Shown piece by piece: positions 8,472 to 16,720 of a DNA stretch of 64,000 bases (positions are counted from its first letter, which is position 1; each line of letters opens with the position of its first letter). The stretch is from Pseudomonadota bacterium (lineage in GTDB: Bacteria; Pseudomonadota; Gammaproteobacteria; UBA9214): positions 310,001-374,000 of the forward strand of contig JAWLAI010000005.1 in the NCBI GenBank assembly GCA_041395565.1, read 5' to 3'. A program made the translations under genes and the position numbers. Below the pieces are notes generated by a model. The model was not told the DNA's origin and did no database searches. It was given only the letters and a program-made list of their open reading frames with translations.

Positions 8472-9896
8472 GTGACGCAACACCGTGCCATCGTGTGGTT
8501 CCGGGAAGACCTGCGTCTGCACGACAACCCGGCCCTGAACCACGCCTGCACCAACTACGACGGGATCATCCCGTGCTATCTGTACCAGCCGGAAGAAGCC
8601 GGAGCCTGGCGCGAGGGCGCGGCCAGCCGGTGGTGGCTGCATCACAGCCTGGCGGCACTCGACGCCGGGCTGCGTGCCCGCGGCAGCAACCTGCTCATCC
8701 GCCGCGGTGCATCCAGTCTCGACTGCCTGCGCGACCTGGCCCGGGAAACTCGCGCCACGGCGGTGTTCTGGAACCGCCTGTATACCCCGCATGCCACCGC
8801 CCGCGACCGCCATATCAAGGCGCGGCTGCGCGAGGCCGGGTTGACGGTCAGCAGTTTCCGGGGCTCGTTGCTGTTCGAGCCACACGAGGTACTCAAGCAG
8901 GATGCCTCACCCTACCGTGTATTCACCGCCTGGTGGCGGCGCTGCCAGGCGCTGGGCTTGTACCAACCGGAAGTGACCGCGCCCGCCGTCGTCTCCACGC
9001 CGGCGGGACTCACCGGCGCCGCCCTGGAGGCGCTCGACCTGCTGCCGCGCCTGCGCTGGGACACGGGCCTGCACGAGTGCTGGACACCCGGCGAGACCGC
9101 AGCGCATGATCGGCTCGACCGTTTCCTGGAGGACGCCGTCGCGGAGTATGCACACCTGCGCGACTACCCGGCAACGGCAGGAACCAGCCGGCTGTCGCCG
9201 CACCTGCACTTCGGTGAACTCAGCCCGCGCAGCCTTGTGAACCGGGCACTGCAGCTGACCGCCGATCCCGGCTGTACGGCATTGCGTCCCGCACTCGACC
9301 GCCTGCTGACCGAAGTCGGCTGGCGTGATTTCGCCGCGCACGTCCTGCATCACTTCCCGGATACGACCGACACGGCACTGGATCCGCGGTTCCGGCGCTT
9401 CCCCTGGCGGCGCGACTATCACGCCGACCTCGGGCGCTGGCAGCAGGGCATGACCGGAATCCCCGTCATCGATGCCGGCATGCGTGAACTCTGGCATTGC
9501 GGCTGGATGCACAACCGCGTCCGCATGCTGGTGGCATCGTTCCTGACCAAGAACCTGCTGATCCCCTGGCAGGAAGGCGCGCGCTGGTTCTGGGATACGC
9601 TGGTGGACGCCGACCTCGCCAGCAACACGCTGGGCTGGCAGTGGGTTGCCGGCTGCGGCACGGATGCCGCGCCCTACTTCCGCATCTTCAACCCGGTGAC
9701 CCAGGGCAAAAAGTTCGATCCGGCGGGGGAATACGTGCGCCGCTGGATACCCGAGCTGGTAGCGCTGGATGCCCGGCACATCCACGAACCCTGGCGGGTG
9801 GGCGGGGCACCGGAGTATCCGGAACCGATGGCCGATCCCGGACGCACGCGGGCGCGGGCGCTCGATGCGTTCCGGTCGCTCAGCGGCGCGCCCTGA
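8472..9896 (+). CDS. phrB: Deoxyribodipyrimidine photolyase
   Basis: Light-driven repair enzyme that splits cyclobutane pyrimidine dimers. The 474 residues contain the N-terminal antenna-binding Rossmann domain (IVWFREDLRLHDNPAL) and the C-terminal FAD domain with TSRLSPHLHFGELSPR, EVGWRDFAAHVLHHFP, GWMHNRVRMLVASFLTKNLLI and the helix DADLASNTLGWQWVAGCGTDAAPYFRIFNP. The conserved Trp/Asn pattern points to a class I CPD photolyase rather than a cryptochrome, though the distinction is not certain from motifs. The GTG start has a GGAG upstream. The DUF523-DUF1722 gene lies 77 bases downstream, a neighbourhood seen with photolyases in other Proteobacteria. Confidence 0.93.
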   Translation: MTQHRAIVWFREDLRLHDNPALNHACTNYDGIIPCYLYQPEEAGAWREGAASRWWLHHSLAALDAGLRARGSNLLIRRGASSLDCLRDLARETRATAVFWNRLYTPHATARDRHIKARLREAGLTVSSFRGSLLFEPHEVLKQDASPYRVFTAWWRRCQALGLYQPEVTAPAVVSTPAGLTGAALEALDLLPRLRWDTGLHECWTPGETAAHDRLDRFLEDAVAEYAHLRDYPATAGTSRLSPHLHFGELSPRSLVNRALQLTADPGCTALRPALDRLLTEVGWRDFAAHVLHHFPDTTDTALDPRFRRFPWRRDYHADLGRWQQGMTGIPVIDAGMRELWHCGWMHNRVRMLVASFLTKNLLIPWQEGARWFWDTLVDADLASNTLGWQWVAGCGTDAAPYFRIFNPVTQGKKFDPAGEYVRRWIPELVALDARHIHEPWRVGGAPEYPEPMADPGRTRARALDAFRSLSGAP

Positions 9897-9973
9897 CGGG
9901 CAAGCGTACACGGCGCCGCAGCGGGCGGAAATATCTCAACCTGCACCACGACGATTCACGTTAAGCTAACCAC

Positions 9974-10924
9974 ATGACGGACAAGATCACCAGGATCCCG
10001 GTCGGCATCAGCAGCTGCCTGCTCGGCGAGCACGTGCGCTTCGACGGCGGGCACAAATACGACCGTTACATCAACCGGCAACTGTCCGACTTCCTCGAGT
10101 TCCGGCCATACTGCCCGGAGGTTGCCATCGGCCTGGGCATACCGCGCGCCCCGATCCGGCTGGTACACACCGGCAGCGGCATCCGCGTCCGGGGGGTGAA
10201 GGACGCCACGTTCGATGTCACCGACCGCCTTGCCGCCTGCGGCGTGGCCGCGGCCCGCAACATGGGCGAGCTGTGCGGTTATATCTTCAAGGCGCGCTCG
10301 CCCAGCTGCGGCATGGCACGCGTGAAAACGTACCACGAAACCGGCCTGCCCGGCCGCTCGGACGGCACCGGCGTCTTCGCGCAGGCCGTTATGAGCGCTT
10401 ATCCCAACCTGCCCTGCGAGGAAGAGGGCCGTCTGAACGACCCGGACCTGCGCGACAACTTCATCGAACGCGTGTTCACCCGTTACCGCTGGCTGCAGCT
10501 GCAGCGGACCGGCCTCACACCCGCGCGGCTGGTCGAATTCCACACCCGCCAGAAGCTGAGCGTGATGGCGCACAACCAGGCTGCCTACCGGCGGCTCGGC
10601 CAGCTGGTGGCCACAGCGGGCCGCAAGGGATTCGGCACCTTGTGCGCGCACTATGAGACTGAGCTGATGTCAGCGCTGCAACGCCTCGCGACGCGCCGGT
10701 CGCACAGCAACGTGCTGCAGCATCTGCAGGGATACTTCAGCAAACAGCTCGCGCCGGCCGACCGCGCCGAATTGAGCGAGCTGATCGACCACTACCGGGT
10801 CGGGCTCGTGCCACTGGCGGCACCGCTGACTCTGATCCGGCATCACCTGCGTCACCACCCCAACGAGTGGGCGCTGCAACAGACCTATCTTGACCCCTAC
10901 CCGCGCGAGCTGATGCCGGCCTAG
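9974..10924 (+). CDS. DUF523 and DUF1722 domain fusion protein
   Basis: A 316-residue two-domain protein. The N-terminal half (about 8-150) is DUF523, with three conserved cysteines in SSCLLGE, CPEV and SPSCGMA; members of this family (TudS type) bind a [4Fe-4S] cluster and some desulfurate thiouracil. The C-terminal half (about 190-310) is DUF1722/YbgA, with NQAAYRRLGQL and LIDHYRVGLVPLAAPLTLIRHHL. The role of the fused protein is not established; its closeness to the photolyase suggests a link with nucleobase or nucleotide damage, which is inference. The stop overlaps the convergent membrane protein gene by four bases. Confidence 0.85.
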   Translation: MTDKITRIPVGISSCLLGEHVRFDGGHKYDRYINRQLSDFLEFRPYCPEVAIGLGIPRAPIRLVHTGSGIRVRGVKDATFDVTDRLAACGVAAARNMGELCGYIFKARSPSCGMARVKTYHETGLPGRSDGTGVFAQAVMSAYPNLPCEEEGRLNDPDLRDNFIERVFTRYRWLQLQRTGLTPARLVEFHTRQKLSVMAHNQAAYRRLGQLVATAGRKGFGTLCAHYETELMSALQRLATRRSHSNVLQHLQGYFSKQLAPADRAELSELIDHYRVGLVPLAAPLTLIRHHLRHHPNEWALQQTYLDPYPRELMPA

Positions 10925-11562
10925 CCCCGGTAACGCGTGATATGGCGCGCGAACAGGAAGAACAGCAGCATGGCCGCTGCCTGGATGAGGTGATACAGCA
11001 CATTGTGATCCAGCCAGACCGGATGCAGCGTCAGGCCCGACTGCTGCACAGCGGCGGCGGCAACGGCCAGCACCAGACCCGAGATACCGGGAAAGATCCA
11101 GAAGTGCCCGGTATCGATGAAACGCCAGAGCAGTAACAGCAGCAGGAACAGGGTGGCGGGCAGGTAATACAGCACGGCGACCAGGAACCGCGTGTCGACA
11201 AACAGCACCACGGCAACATACAGCACGAACAGCAGTGACGCCAGCACGGCAATGGCGCGCGTCAGCCAGCTTTCGTCGAGCAGACCGGCGCCGATGAACC
11301 ACGTTGACAGACCGGTCAGGCCGATGGCCAGCAGAGTGACGGACCAGACCAGTGCATCCAGCGCCGGATGACGGTGCTCCAGGAAGCCATGCGAGATGCC
11401 CCCGGCAAGTGCCGCGAGCGCGAGTGACAGGAAGAAGACGACGAACCAGACCTGCAGGTGCGCGAACACGGCGCGTCCGCGCCATAACAGCGCTGCGAAT
11501 ACCGTGCTTTCGATAAACAGGGCAAAGTCGGTCAGGCTGACCGCCGGTTGCGCGATCACCAC
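10921..11562 (-). CDS. Seven-helix membrane protein, possible CREST-type hydrolase
   Basis: A 213-residue integral membrane protein with about seven hydrophobic helices and almost no soluble part. Polar residues inside helices are clustered: an SHGFLEH motif near residue 57, and HPVWLDHNVLYHLIQ in the last helix pair. This pattern of histidines plus an aspartate recalls the alkaline ceramidase/CREST metallohydrolase superfamily, but I cannot confirm the family. It starts at a GTG two bases after the stop of the upstream minus-strand gene, so the two are probably cotranscribed. Substrate unknown. Confidence 0.6.
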   Translation of the reverse strand: MVIAQPAVSLTDFALFIESTVFAALLWRGRAVFAHLQVWFVVFFLSLALAALAGGISHGFLEHRHPALDALVWSVTLLAIGLTGLSTWFIGAGLLDESWLTRAIAVLASLLFVLYVAVVLFVDTRFLVAVLYYLPATLFLLLLLLWRFIDTGHFWIFPGISGLVLAVAAAAVQQSGLTLHPVWLDHNVLYHLIQAAAMLLFFLFARHITRYRG

Positions 11563-11564
11563 GC

Positions 11565-12002
11565 CTAGTCCAGCGCCCTGAGTACCTGCAGGGTCGACTC
11601 GCGGGCGCGGTCGATCCCGGAGATGATCACCTCCGCGCCGGACTCGTCGTTGCCCAGATCCTGCCAGTGAGCGCTCCAGGTCGCCAGCAGTTCGTCGGCC
11701 ATGCCGGTCATCGGCGTGCCGATGACCTGTGCGAGATCACGCACGGTCAGGATGTAGGCCCAGCCGGTGCGCGGATTCCCCTGCTCGGCATCCCGGTCGT
11801 AGTGGCTGTGGAACACGAGCCGCTGCAGCTCGCCGAGCTTGAGCAGGACCTCGAACGCAGCCTGGCGCTGGTTGCGGTTGGCTTCAGTCTGCTCGTTGCG
11901 CCAGGTGTTGTACCCCAGGCTGGAGAGTGCGACAGCCAGACTGACCAGCGCCACCGCGTTGCGTCGCAACTGCTCGATTATGCCGCCGTGCTCCGTCGCC
12001 AC
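11565..12002 (-). CDS. Hypothetical membrane-anchored protein
   Basis: A 145-residue protein not recognised as a named family. It has one N-terminal hydrophobic helix (NAVALVSLAVALSSLGYN, about residues 15-32) followed by a helical soluble region rich in charged residues (TEANRNQRQAAFEVLLKLGELQRLVF). The GTG at 12002 is chosen because GGGAGGGAG stands just upstream and because the longer upstream frame is of atypical composition. It is directly followed by the seven-helix protein with a two-base gap. Confidence 0.6.
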   Translation of the reverse strand: MATEHGGIIEQLRRNAVALVSLAVALSSLGYNTWRNEQTEANRNQRQAAFEVLLKLGELQRLVFHSHYDRDAEQGNPRTGWAYILTVRDLAQVIGTPMTGMADELLATWSAHWQDLGNDESGAEVIISGIDRARESTLQVLRALD

Positions 12003-12264
12003 CCTGCACTCCCTCCCAAATGGCTTGACCCCGGTCGCGGCGGGCGGATTCCGGCTGCAGATCCCGCCGCCGCAAGCGTCGTGTGCAGCCGATGCTACCC
12101 GAGCGGAGCGCAGCAAGACCAGCATCCGTCACACCAAGCGTGACGTTCATGGCGCAAACCGCCCGCACCGGTCCGGGATACTGGGAAGGAGTCCGTACCA
12201 GTACGGCCAGCCGGCGCTTGCCGGCAGCGGTACGGATGGCGCAGCAGCAAGGCGTGGCTTCCGC

Positions 12265-12414
12265 CTAGCTGGGGCCGAGCCGCTTCATCCAGGTCAGGCA
12301 GGCCAGCAGCATGAACAGCATGCCGATATTGTAGCTGAGCGAGGAGGCGACATTGCACATCATGCAGAGACCGCCGATGGCATAGAGGAAAGGGAGGACC
12401 TTATGCAGGGTCAT
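12265..12414 (-). CDS. Small membrane protein of 49 residues
   Basis: An ATG at 12414 with a near-ideal Shine-Dalgarno AGGAGGG five to six bases upstream opens a 49-codon frame ending TAG at 12265. The product starts MTLHKVLPFLYAIGGLC and continues as a second helix (NIGMLFMLLACLTW), ending with a basic tail MKRLGPS. Two short membrane helices with three cysteines are visible. No family is recognised. The ribosome binding site and hydrophobic pattern argue it is translated; function unknown. Confidence 0.6.
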   Translation of the reverse strand: MTLHKVLPFLYAIGGLCMMCNVASSLSYNIGMLFMLLACLTWMKRLGPS

Positions 12415-12701
12415 AGCACCCTCCTGAAACGTATATCCTTGTTATCGTGTGTCTGGTTATTGTTCCAGCGCCCCCGCAAACATCCCTGTCGGCAGGTTTC
12501 CTGAAAATCAGTCAGGCAACGCGGCCATCCGCGAACGGCACGCTTCGTACAGCCTGAAAATCACTATATCAAGCAGATGCTACCGGAAACATTGTGGAAA
12601 ATACGTACACTGCCCGCGACTGCGTCATACCCACGCCTGAAGACGCCCGGGCGCTTCCGGGAGGCGGGGGCCGGGTGTGAACCGGCGTGCATCGACACCG
12701 G

Positions 12702-13583
12702 TTAGGGATGCCGGCTCTCGAGCAGCAGGCCGAGGAGCAAGACGGCCTTTGCCGTGGCATGGAAATCACTGCGCAGGCGCCGATGCACCAGTCCGGCGCT
12801 GGTGAATCCGAGCACGCTGTCGTCCGGCAGGCGCAGGACCGGCTGGACATCCCCCCAGCCACCGTCGCTCAGCTGTGCAGCGAGGATGCGCCGGATCCAG
12901 GCCGGTCTGACGCGCTCGAACGCGCCGGAGTCGAGCAGCACGAGCACGCGCAGGATATAGGCATCATCGACGCGCGGGTCCCGGCTCAGCCAGGTCACCG
13001 TGTCATCCTGCAACTGCCCAAGGAGCGCCGCAGTCCGGTCACGGTCGCCGCAGCCGTTGCGCTGCACCAGCCGCACCCCGAGCAGCTGGAAGGCGTTGCA
13101 TTGCGGTTCACGGATGGGCGCGCTGCAGAAATCCGGCCGCAGCTGGGCCGTTACCTCCGGCGCTCGCCCCCAGCCGGCATCGCAGGTCAGGCCGTACAGC
13201 AGCAGATAATCGTAGGCCGGCAGGCCGGGCAGCCTGCCTGGCGGCGGCAGTTGCACGCTCGCGGTGTCGTCGAACATGCCGGACCAGACCGCGAAGGTGG
13301 GCTGGCTGCGCAGGTACGGCGCGTGCAGTCGATAAAAGGCCAGCAGCCGCGGACTACCCGCATGCGCCGCTGCCTGCCTGATCATCCACCACAACTGCGG
13401 ATGCCGGTAGTCCCCGCCCGGGCTCATGTGAGTCTCGAGCCAGCCGGTCGCCCGCTCGAGGCGCGCCGCGAGCTCGGCCCGTGGCGGCGGCGGGACATCG
13501 CGGTTGTTGCGCCACAGCGCCCATGCATAGGCGGCGATGATCGCCACCAGGACCAGTGCCGCCAGCAGCGACAGCCTGCGCAT
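12702..13583 (-). CDS. Membrane-anchored protein with toroid-like C-terminus
   Basis: A 293-residue protein with a single N-terminal membrane anchor (LSLLAALVLVAIIAAYAWAL, residues 4-23) and a large periplasmic domain. The C-terminal part contains AQLSDGGWGDVQPV and DFHATAKAVLLLGLLL, which resembles a QW-type repeat of alpha/alpha toroid proteins (terpene cyclase/prenyltransferase fold). Several cysteines (CDAGW, PDFCSAP, PQCNAF, NGCGD) may form disulfides. No catalytic Asp-rich motif is apparent, so an enzymatic role is not claimed. It stands alone between convergent-free gaps with a weak ribosome binding site. Confidence 0.55.
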   Translation of the reverse strand: MRRLSLLAALVLVAIIAAYAWALWRNNRDVPPPPRAELAARLERATGWLETHMSPGGDYRHPQLWWMIRQAAAHAGSPRLLAFYRLHAPYLRSQPTFAVWSGMFDDTASVQLPPPGRLPGLPAYDYLLLYGLTCDAGWGRAPEVTAQLRPDFCSAPIREPQCNAFQLLGVRLVQRNGCGDRDRTAALLGQLQDDTVTWLSRDPRVDDAYILRVLVLLDSGAFERVRPAWIRRILAAQLSDGGWGDVQPVLRLPDDSVLGFTSAGLVHRRLRSDFHATAKAVLLLGLLLESRHP

Positions 13584-13666
13584 GGTGTTAACTGTATGAA
13601 TTCACTGAATTCGCGCGCACGCGCCTGCCCCCGAACAGCGGCGCGGGAGTGCGGCCCATGATGGCA

Positions 13667-14050
13667 TCAGTTGTCAGCGGCACCCGCGTCGATCCACTGC
13701 CGGATAGTCTCGATCTCCCCGTCAGGGAGCGGCGCCTTGCCGTGCGGCATGGTGACAGTCAGGTGTTCCTTGCCGGTCAGCAGGATATAGAGCGAGCTGG
13801 TGCGGGCGGACCCCGGATGTACTACCGGGCCGTAATTGCTGCCCTGCATGACCGATTCATAGGTGTCCACCTGAAATCCGGTGGCCGTGGCGCCCGCACC
13901 GCCCGGCAGGTGGCATTCGGCACAATGCTTCTGCAGGATGGGATTCACGTCCGCCGCGAAGGACACATCGCGCGCACCGGCGCCGCCGCAGGCCGCCAGG
14001 ACCGCCGCCGTGGCGAGCAACAGTACGGGCTTTATGGGGCGTGTATGCAT
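13667..14050 (-). CDS. Lipoprotein monoheme cytochrome c
   Basis: A 127-residue protein whose signal peptide ends in a lipobox (AVLAAC at about 18-23), so it is probably lipidated and membrane tethered. A single heme motif CAECH follows at about residue 43-47 in NPILQKHCAECHLPGG, and VTMPHG supplies a plausible methionine axial ligand before DGEIETIRQWIDAGA, the closing helix of class I cytochromes. ATG at 14050 is selected because it gives the signal peptide directly. Likely electron carrier in the periplasm; partner unknown. Confidence 0.85.
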   Translation of the reverse strand: MHTRPIKPVLLLATAAVLAACGGAGARDVSFAADVNPILQKHCAECHLPGGAGATATGFQVDTYESVMQGSNYGPVVHPGSARTSSLYILLTGKEHLTVTMPHGKAPLPDGEIETIRQWIDAGAADN

Positions 14051-14145
14051 GGTCGTTTCCGTCAGGCTGCCGTCTGCCGGCAGTTTATCACGCCTGTCCA
14101 GGAGCGATGCAGCAATTGCCGCGACATCCGCGCAGACAGGCCCGA

Positions 14146-14568
14146 TCACCCCTTGCCGGGGTATTCCGGGTACACCGGCAGGCCGTCCCCGCCGCACGAC
14201 CAGTGCGCGCGCGAGTCCCAGAAGATGCGCGCCTGCGGCACCATCGGCGGCTCGACGTCCAGCGAGCCCGCGGGCACCAGCACACCGTTGAGTTCGGGCA
14301 CCACGCGTGGCATCGGACTGCCGCATTGCGGACAGAAACAGTTGCGGAACCGCTCCGCCTCGGGAACCTTGTAGCTGGCCAGCAACTCGCCGCCCGCGCT
14401 CCATTCGAGACTGTCTACGGGGCTGACCAGAAGATTACTGGCATGTCCGGTGCCGGTCGCCTTGCGGCAGCGCGAACAGTGACAGTGATAGAAACGCACC
14501 GCCTCGCCCCGCAGGGTATAGCGCAGGGTGCCGCACAGACAGCTGCCTTTGGCATCGATACGTGTCAT
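14146..14568 (-). CDS. GFA family zinc-binding protein
   Basis: A 140-residue protein of the glutathione-dependent formaldehyde-activating (GFA/CENP-V) fold. Zinc ligands are visible as GSCLCGTLRY, HCHCSRCRKATG and FCPQCGSPM, the standard three-part pattern. The name comes from Gfa of Paracoccus, but most family members have no proven glutathione or formaldehyde role, so only the fold is claimed. The ATG at 14568 places the first cysteine pair at the expected distance from the N-terminus. It is 95 bases from the cytochrome gene and 52 bases from corA on the same strand. Confidence 0.85.
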   Translation of the reverse strand: MTRIDAKGSCLCGTLRYTLRGEAVRFYHCHCSRCRKATGTGHASNLLVSPVDSLEWSAGGELLASYKVPEAERFRNCFCPQCGSPMPRVVPELNGVLVPAGSLDVEPPMVPQARIFWDSRAHWSCGGDGLPVYPEYPGKG

Positions 14569-14620
14569 ACGTCCGTTATAATCCGTGTGTCCCCAAAAGG
14601 GAAGCACGGAGCGGTTGCCG

Positions 14621-15685
14621 CTACAGCCATTTCCTGCGCCGGAAGAAGGCCAGCAGCAACACGGCAATCACCAGGCACGCCAGCCACAGCAGCGGATACG
14701 ACCATTTCCAGCCCAGCTCCGGCATGAAGCGGAAGTTCATGCCGTAAATGCCGGTCAGGAATGTCAGCGGTATGAAGATGGTGGCAAACACCGTGAGCAC
14801 CTTCATGATCTCGTTCATGCGGTTGCTGATGGTGGAATTGTAGATATCGAGCAGGCCGGTCATTATGTCGCGATAGGTATCGATGGCATCGGTCGCACGC
14901 AGCACGTGATCCTGGATATCGCGGAAGTAGATATGCGTATCATCTGCGATCAGCTGCGAATCGCTGCGCAGGATGCCGTTGAGCAGTTCGCGCAGCGGCG
15001 ACGCCGAACGGCGGATGAAGATCAGCTCGCGGCGGATGCGCTGGATGGTCGCCAGCGTCTCGACCCCCGGGTTCGACAGCAGGTCGTTCTCCACGATTTC
15101 CACGATGCCATCGAGATAGTCCTGCAGGGCCAGGTAGTGATCGACCACCGCGTCGAGGATGGTGTAGGCCAGATAATCCGCGCCCCGGGCCCTGAAACGA
15201 CCCTTGTGATTGCGTAGGCGGACCATGATCGGATCGAAGAAATCGTCCTGCTTTTCCTTGAACGTGAAGACGAAATCCTCGAGGATCAGGATACTCACCT
15301 GTTCGTAGTTGACCGATACGCCGTCCGCAGCCGGGTAGATCACCTTGAACACTAGGAACAGGTAGTCGTCGTACTGCTCGAATTTGGGCCGCTGCTGGGT
15401 GTTCAGGATGTCCTCGAGCACCAGCGGATGGATATCGAATTCCCTGCCGATGGCCTCGATCATCACCACATTGATCAGCCCTTCGACATTGACCCAGGTC
15501 ACCGAATCGGTGTCGCGGTAGCGCACGATATCCTCGACACGGCGTGCCTCGGTCTCGGTGGTGCGTTCACGGGTGTAGTCGACAACCGTGATCCGGGTCT
15601 CGGTGGCCAGCACCTCGCCGACGTGGATCAGCGTGCCTGGCGGCAGGCCGGCCTTGCTGGATATGCTGCCTGCGGATTCGCTCAT
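14621..15685 (-). CDS. corA: Magnesium and cobalt transporter CorA
   Basis: Pentameric inner membrane channel for Mg2+ (and Co2+/Ni2+). The 354 residues consist of a large cytoplasmic alpha/beta funnel domain, the long stalk helix (about 240-295), two C-terminal membrane helices and the signature YGMNF loop (GMN at 315-317). The basic tail FFRRRKWL closes the protein as in Thermotoga-type CorA. A good sigma70-like promoter stands 110-138 bases upstream. Confidence 0.95.
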   Translation of the reverse strand: MSESAGSISSKAGLPPGTLIHVGEVLATETRITVVDYTRERTTETEARRVEDIVRYRDTDSVTWVNVEGLINVVMIEAIGREFDIHPLVLEDILNTQQRPKFEQYDDYLFLVFKVIYPAADGVSVNYEQVSILILEDFVFTFKEKQDDFFDPIMVRLRNHKGRFRARGADYLAYTILDAVVDHYLALQDYLDGIVEIVENDLLSNPGVETLATIQRIRRELIFIRRSASPLRELLNGILRSDSQLIADDTHIYFRDIQDHVLRATDAIDTYRDIMTGLLDIYNSTISNRMNEIMKVLTVFATIFIPLTFLTGIYGMNFRFMPELGWKWSYPLLWLACLVIAVLLLAFFRRRKWL

Positions 15686-15794
15686 GGTAGTTCCCCAACT
15701 ATCGATACCAGGGGACAGACCACGCCTTGCCGCTGCCGGGCTGTGCTGTTATGACAGGCGGGCGTCGCCACGCGGTCGGTTCCTGCAGCAGATT

Positions 15795-15823
15795 ATATTA
15801 TTGACAGGCCACGGACGTGGCAA
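15795..15823 (-). promoter_or_regulatory. Predicted sigma70 promoter of corA
   Basis: On the minus strand TTGCCA (15823-15818) and TAATAT (15800-15795) are separated by exactly 17 bases. A perfect TATAAT overlaps three bases further on. The mRNA would have a leader of about 100 bases before the corA ATG; no known magnesium riboswitch was recognised in it. Confidence 0.45.
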
Positions 15824-15838
15824 TTTCAGCTGCGCGCC

Positions 15839-16711
15839 TCAGCCCAGCAGCGGCAGGTAGTGGTCGACCAGCAGGATGGCGAACATCGCCATCAGATACC
15901 AGATGGAATAGCCGAAGGTCTTCATGGCCACATCCCGCCCCTGCATGAGCTGTATGGCATAGCGCAGGAATACGGCGCCCAACAGCAACGCCCCGGCCAG
16001 GTAGAAATAGCCACTCATGTGCGTGGCAAAGGGCAGCACGCTGACCACCAGCAACATGATGGTGTAGAGCAGGATCTGCAGGCGGGTGAACGGAATGCCG
16101 TGCGTCACAGGCAGCATGGGGATATCGACCTTGGCATACTCGTCGCGCCGGTGGATGGCCAGTGCCCAGAAGTGCGGTGGTGTCCAGACAAAAATGATCA
16201 GAAACAGCAACAGTGCATGCGGATCGACCGTATCCGTGAGCGCGGCCCAGCCCAGTACCGGCGGCGCGGCGCCGGCGGCGCCGCCGATGACGATGTTCTG
16301 CGGGGTGGCACGCTTGAGGTACATGGTATAGACGATGGCGTAACCGACCAGCGAGACGAAGGTCAGTACCGCGGTCAGGACGTTGATACAGACTGCCAGA
16401 ATCACCATCGAGAGCATGCCGAGCAAGGCTGCGAACACCAGGGCCTGGCGCTCGCTGACCTCGCCCTGCGGCAGCGGCCGGCGGTGGGTGCGTGCCATCT
16501 TCGCGTCCTCGCGCGCATCGAGCACGTGGTTGATCGCCGCGGCCGCCGCCGCGGCCATGCCGATGCCGAGGTTACCCAGCAGCAGGACGTCCCACGGCAC
16601 CATGCCCGGTGGCACGGTAGCGAGGAACATGCCGACCATCGCGGTGAACACGATCAGTGCCACGACCTTCAGCTTGCATAGGCCCAGGTAACTTTTAAGC
16701 CGCTTGATCAT
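15839..16711 (-). CDS. ctaB: Protoheme IX farnesyltransferase (heme O synthase)
   Basis: Membrane enzyme of the UbiA superfamily that attaches farnesyl to heme b to make heme O, the precursor of heme A for aa3 oxidases. The 290 residues have about nine membrane helices, the first Asp motif NHVLDAREDAKMARTHRRPLP and the second conserved loop WTPPHFWALAIHRRDEYAKVDIPMLP, typical of CtaB/CyoE. It lies at the downstream end of the cox cluster, nine bases after the Sco/thioredoxin-like gene. In Pseudomonas-type clusters ctaA stands at this junction, but it is absent here. Confidence 0.96.
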   Translation of the reverse strand: MIKRLKSYLGLCKLKVVALIVFTAMVGMFLATVPPGMVPWDVLLLGNLGIGMAAAAAAAINHVLDAREDAKMARTHRRPLPQGEVSERQALVFAALLGMLSMVILAVCINVLTAVLTFVSLVGYAIVYTMYLKRATPQNIVIGGAAGAAPPVLGWAALTDTVDPHALLLFLIIFVWTPPHFWALAIHRRDEYAKVDIPMLPVTHGIPFTRLQILLYTIMLLVVSVLPFATHMSGYFYLAGALLLGAVFLRYAIQLMQGRDVAMKTFGYSIWYLMAMFAILLVDHYLPLLG

Positions 16712-16720
16712 CGGCGTGCT

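Noticed and set aside
13595..13611. Two close GAATTC sites flanking ACT before the toroid-like gene
   Set aside because: The short palindrome could be a binding site but has only six-base arms and no other support.
15686..15794. Magnesium riboswitch before corA
   Set aside because: The leader shows no pattern of a known Mg2+ riboswitch.
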